A stretch of DNA of 33,576 nt from an uncultured Oscillospiraceae bacterium (lineage in GTDB: Bacteria; Bacillota; Clostridia; Oscillospirales; Oscillospiraceae). Both the position numbers and the translations under genes were made by a program. The notes beneath the pieces were generated by a model. It was not told the origin of the DNA. It saw nothing but the letters and a program-made list of their open reading frames with translations, and did not search any database. The stretch covers positions 1 through 33,576 of the forward strand of contig CANQTW010000028.1 of NCBI GenBank assembly GCA_947626845.1, given 5' to 3'. Below are positions 31,485 to 33,576 of this stretch, in pieces. Position 1 is the stretch's first letter. The number at the start of each line of letters is the position of its first letter.

Positions 31485-33576
31485 TGGAAAAGAAATTACA
31501 AGTCAGAAATCTGCGGATTTCCTTCCGCACCTCCAACGGCAAGGTCCAGGCCGTCCGCGGCATCGACTTCGACCTGGCCAAGGGCGAGACCCTGTGCATC
31601 GTGGGCGAGTCCGGCTCCGGCAAGTCCGTCACCAGCCGCGCCATCCTGGGCATCCTGGCCGGAAACGCCATCGTGGAGTCCGGCGAGATCATCTACGACG
31701 GGCAGGACCTGCTGAAGATCAGCGAGGAGGATTTTCACAAAATCCGCGGCGATAAGATCGCCATGATCTTCCAGGACCCCATGTCCAGCCTGAACCCCAT
31801 CGTCCGCATCGGACGCCAGCTGACGGAGGCGATGCTCCTGAAGGGCAAGATTCGCCAGCGGGAGAGCCGCAAGACCTTCAACACCTATTTGGACCATCTC
31901 AGCAAGGCCATGGCCGAGTCCGCCGCCTCCCCGGAGGAGGCGTCCCGCGCGCCGGTGAGCTGCAAGAACTTTGACAGGTTTGAGTTCAAGCACATCGAGC
32001 TGGAGAAGGCCTACAACACCGCCCACGAGGCCGCCCAGGAGGCCGCCGAGGATATCGACAAGCTAAGCTTTGAGTTAGAGAAAAACGCCGTGGGCAAGGA
32101 CGCCGCGGACCGCGTCAAGGATATCGCCCGCCAGGCCAGGGAATCCGTCAACACCTATGTGGTGCCGGAAGCGAAAAAGGACGAGATCGACAGCCTGGCC
32201 TCCAAGCTCCTCTCCGATTTCCGCCGCAAGGATTACAAGGCCGTCCTCACGTCCCTTTACGCCATCCGCGCCATCCTGGGCGACGCCATCGGCAAGCCGG
32301 TGCCGAACTTCTTCCGCATGGGCTATTACGTGACCTACGCCGATAAGCCCCTGCCCGATCTGCCCGTGGACGAGCTGAACGACTTCCTCAGGAAGTATCT
32401 GGATGACAACTTTATGCTGGCCTTCCTGAAGGACGCGGAGCGCGCCCTGCGGTTCTCCGCCAAGCGCAGTCAGGACAACATGCGCGCCGCTATCGCCGCC
32501 CTGCGGGCCGCCATGCCGGTCTACACCAGGGAGAAGCTGGACAGCAAGGAGTGCCACGAGACGCTGAAAAAGCTGGACGCCGCCGTGAAGGCCACCATCG
32601 ACCCGCTGGCCGTCACCAAGGACAGCCTGAGCTATACCTTCGCCTCCAGCATGAAGTCCGAGATCGACACCTATTTCCACGGCGAGAAGGCCAACGTGAA
32701 GGTCCTGCGCAAGTATAACCGCGAGAAGCGCAAGTACGACGCCATGGTGGCCCGCGGCAAGAAGCCCGATTTTGAGCTGGCCGACGCCGCCGTCACCGAT
32801 CTGGAGCTGATCAAGGCCAACATCGCGCACCTCATCAACCGCCTGGCGGACCATTACATCGACCTGCTCACCGCCGCGGACAAGCGCGATTACGCCGCCG
32901 AGACCGTGGCCGTCATCGATTACCTCAAGGAAAACGCCTCCGGCGTGGTGGCCAAGGTCACCCGCCAGATCGCCAAGCACCGGGCCATCAAGCTGATGGA
33001 GGAGGTGGGCATCGCCGAGCCGCATAAGCGCTACCGGCAGTACCCCTTCGAGTTCTCCGGCGGTATGCGCCAGCGCATCGTCATCGCCATCGCCCTGGCC
33101 GCCAACCCGGACATCCTCATCTGCGACGAGCCCACCACCGCCCTGGACGTGACCATCCAGAGCCAGATTCTGGAGCTGATCAACGAGCTGAAGGTGGAGC
33201 GCCAGCTGTCCGTTATCTTCATCACCCACGACCTGGGCGTGGTGGCCAATATGGCCGACAGGGTCGCCGTCATGTACGCCGGCAAGATCGTGGAGTACGG
33301 CACCAGCGAGGATATCTTCTACCACTCCGCCCACCCCTACACCTGGGCGCTGCTCTCCTCCATGCCCGATCTGGACACCAACGAGAAGCTCACCGCTATC
33401 CCCGGCACGCCGCCCAACATGATCTATCCGCCCAAGGGCGACGCCTTCGCCCCCCGCAACCAGTACGCGATGGCGATTGATTTCGAGCGGCAGCCGCCTA
33501 TGTTCAAAATCTCCGACACACACTTCGCCGCCACTTGGCTCCTGCACCCCGACGCGCCCAAGGTGGAACCGCCCAA
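31484..33576 (+). CDS. ABC importer ATPase, DppD/OppD-like with about 360-residue insertion (3' end outside window)
   Basis: At least 697 codons are open from ATG 31484 to the window edge. The ATPase core is complete in motif: Walker A GESGSGKS (41-48), Q-loop FQDP with Gln97, signature SGGMRQR (525-531), Walker B with Asp548-Glu549, D-loop ALD, and His582 in ITHD. A C-terminal oligopeptide-type region with HPYTWALLSSMP follows. In ordinary OppD proteins about 60-70 residues separate Q-loop and signature; here there are 427. Normal sequence stops near ESRKTFN (about 133) and resumes at IAKHRAIKLMEEVGI (from 496). The inserted part is Lys/Glu/Ala-rich and looks helical. It sits in the helical subdomain that contacts the permeases. 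All catalytic residues are intact, so it is probably active. Confidence 0.93.
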   Translation, partial: MEKKLQVRNLRISFRTSNGKVQAVRGIDFDLAKGETLCIVGESGSGKSVTSRAILGILAGNAIVESGEIIYDGQDLLKISEEDFHKIRGDKIAMIFQDPMSSLNPIVRIGRQLTEAMLLKGKIRQRESRKTFNTYLDHLSKAMAESAASPEEASRAPVSCKNFDRFEFKHIELEKAYNTAHEAAQEAAEDIDKLSFELEKNAVGKDAADRVKDIARQARESVNTYVVPEAKKDEIDSLASKLLSDFRRKDYKAVLTSLYAIRAILGDAIGKPVPNFFRMGYYVTYADKPLPDLPVDELNDFLRKYLDDNFMLAFLKDAERALRFSAKRSQDNMRAAIAALRAAMPVYTREKLDSKECHETLKKLDAAVKATIDPLAVTKDSLSYTFASSMKSEIDTYFHGEKANVKVLRKYNREKRKYDAMVARGKKPDFELADAAVTDLELIKANIAHLINRLADHYIDLLTAADKRDYAAETVAVIDYLKENASGVVAKVTRQIAKHRAIKLMEEVGIAEPHKRYRQYPFEFSGGMRQRIVIAIALAANPDILICDEPTTALDVTIQSQILELINELKVERQLSVIFITHDLGVVANMADRVAVMYAGKIVEYGTSEDIFYHSAHPYTWALLSSMPDLDTNEKLTAIPGTPPNMIYPPKGDAFAPRNQYAMAIDFERQPPMFKISDTHFAATWLLHPDAPKVEPP

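Noticed and set aside
32075..33547. Minus-strand open frame of 490 codons opposite the ATPase insertion
   Set aside because: I considered whether the insertion might instead be an antisense gene. The minus frame is Gly/Val/His-rich without motifs, while the plus frame runs unbroken from Walker A to the H-loop with consistent codon use.

Overview
The window looks like chromosomal DNA of a GC-rich anaerobic member of the Clostridia, probably Oscillospiraceae-like. The evidence is strong AGGAGG ribosome binding sites, sigma-A promoters of the TTGACA/TATAAT type, a biotin-dependent sodium-pumping decarboxylase operon, an RsgI-type anti-sigma factor, a class 1B (PyrK-dependent) PyrD, and dispersed GGGCCGCC/GGCGGCCC palindromes. 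The taxonomic call is inference from gene content and style.

Layout. Positions 1-180 are the 3' end of a tyrosine recombinase gene. It faces the 3' end of a tRNA-Thr gene, which is followed by tRNA-Asp (both minus strand), so this is probably the edge of an integrated element lying to the left. Minus-strand housekeeping genes follow: an RluA-type pseudouridine synthase, murF, ddl and a PflX-type radical SAM protein. A plus-strand D-2-hydroxyacid dehydrogenase comes next, then an ECF-type sigma factor with a membrane anti-sigma factor carrying an RsgI-like domain and four PepSY repeats. At 9.7-11.7 kb an SCP2-like protein and a class III aminotransferase form a pair. From 11.8 to 18.4 kb there is a compact de novo UMP operon (pyrC-K-D-F, a HAD phosphatase, a small orphan gene, pyrE-B-I). 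An XRE-type membrane regulator follows.

From 19.8 to 20.6 kb lies a small AT-richer islet. It holds two HTH proteins and a 57-residue membrane protein driven by a perfect consensus promoter with a palindromic operator between its -35 and -10 boxes. From 20.9 to 24.4 kb is a sodium-translocating decarboxylase operon (oadA, oadG, biotin carrier, oadB, minus strand), followed by an RlmI-type rRNA methyltransferase. From 26.2 kb to the right edge is a peptide/nickel-type ABC importer operon: lipoprotein, two permeases and an ATPase that runs off the window.

Two things stand out. First, in the ABC importer three of four subunits are much larger than their families. The binding protein has 869 residues. 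The DppC-like permease carries about 210 extra-membrane residues between its first two membrane helices. The ATPase has about 360 residues inserted between its Q-loop and its ABC signature. Second, the intergenic regions at 2.9-3.45 kb and 9.0-9.6 kb are colinear copies of one composite repeat made of consecutive hairpins. Several arms differ in sequence between copies yet stay complementary. Partial or inverted copies occur at 11.74, 19.6 and 20.6-20.8 kb.
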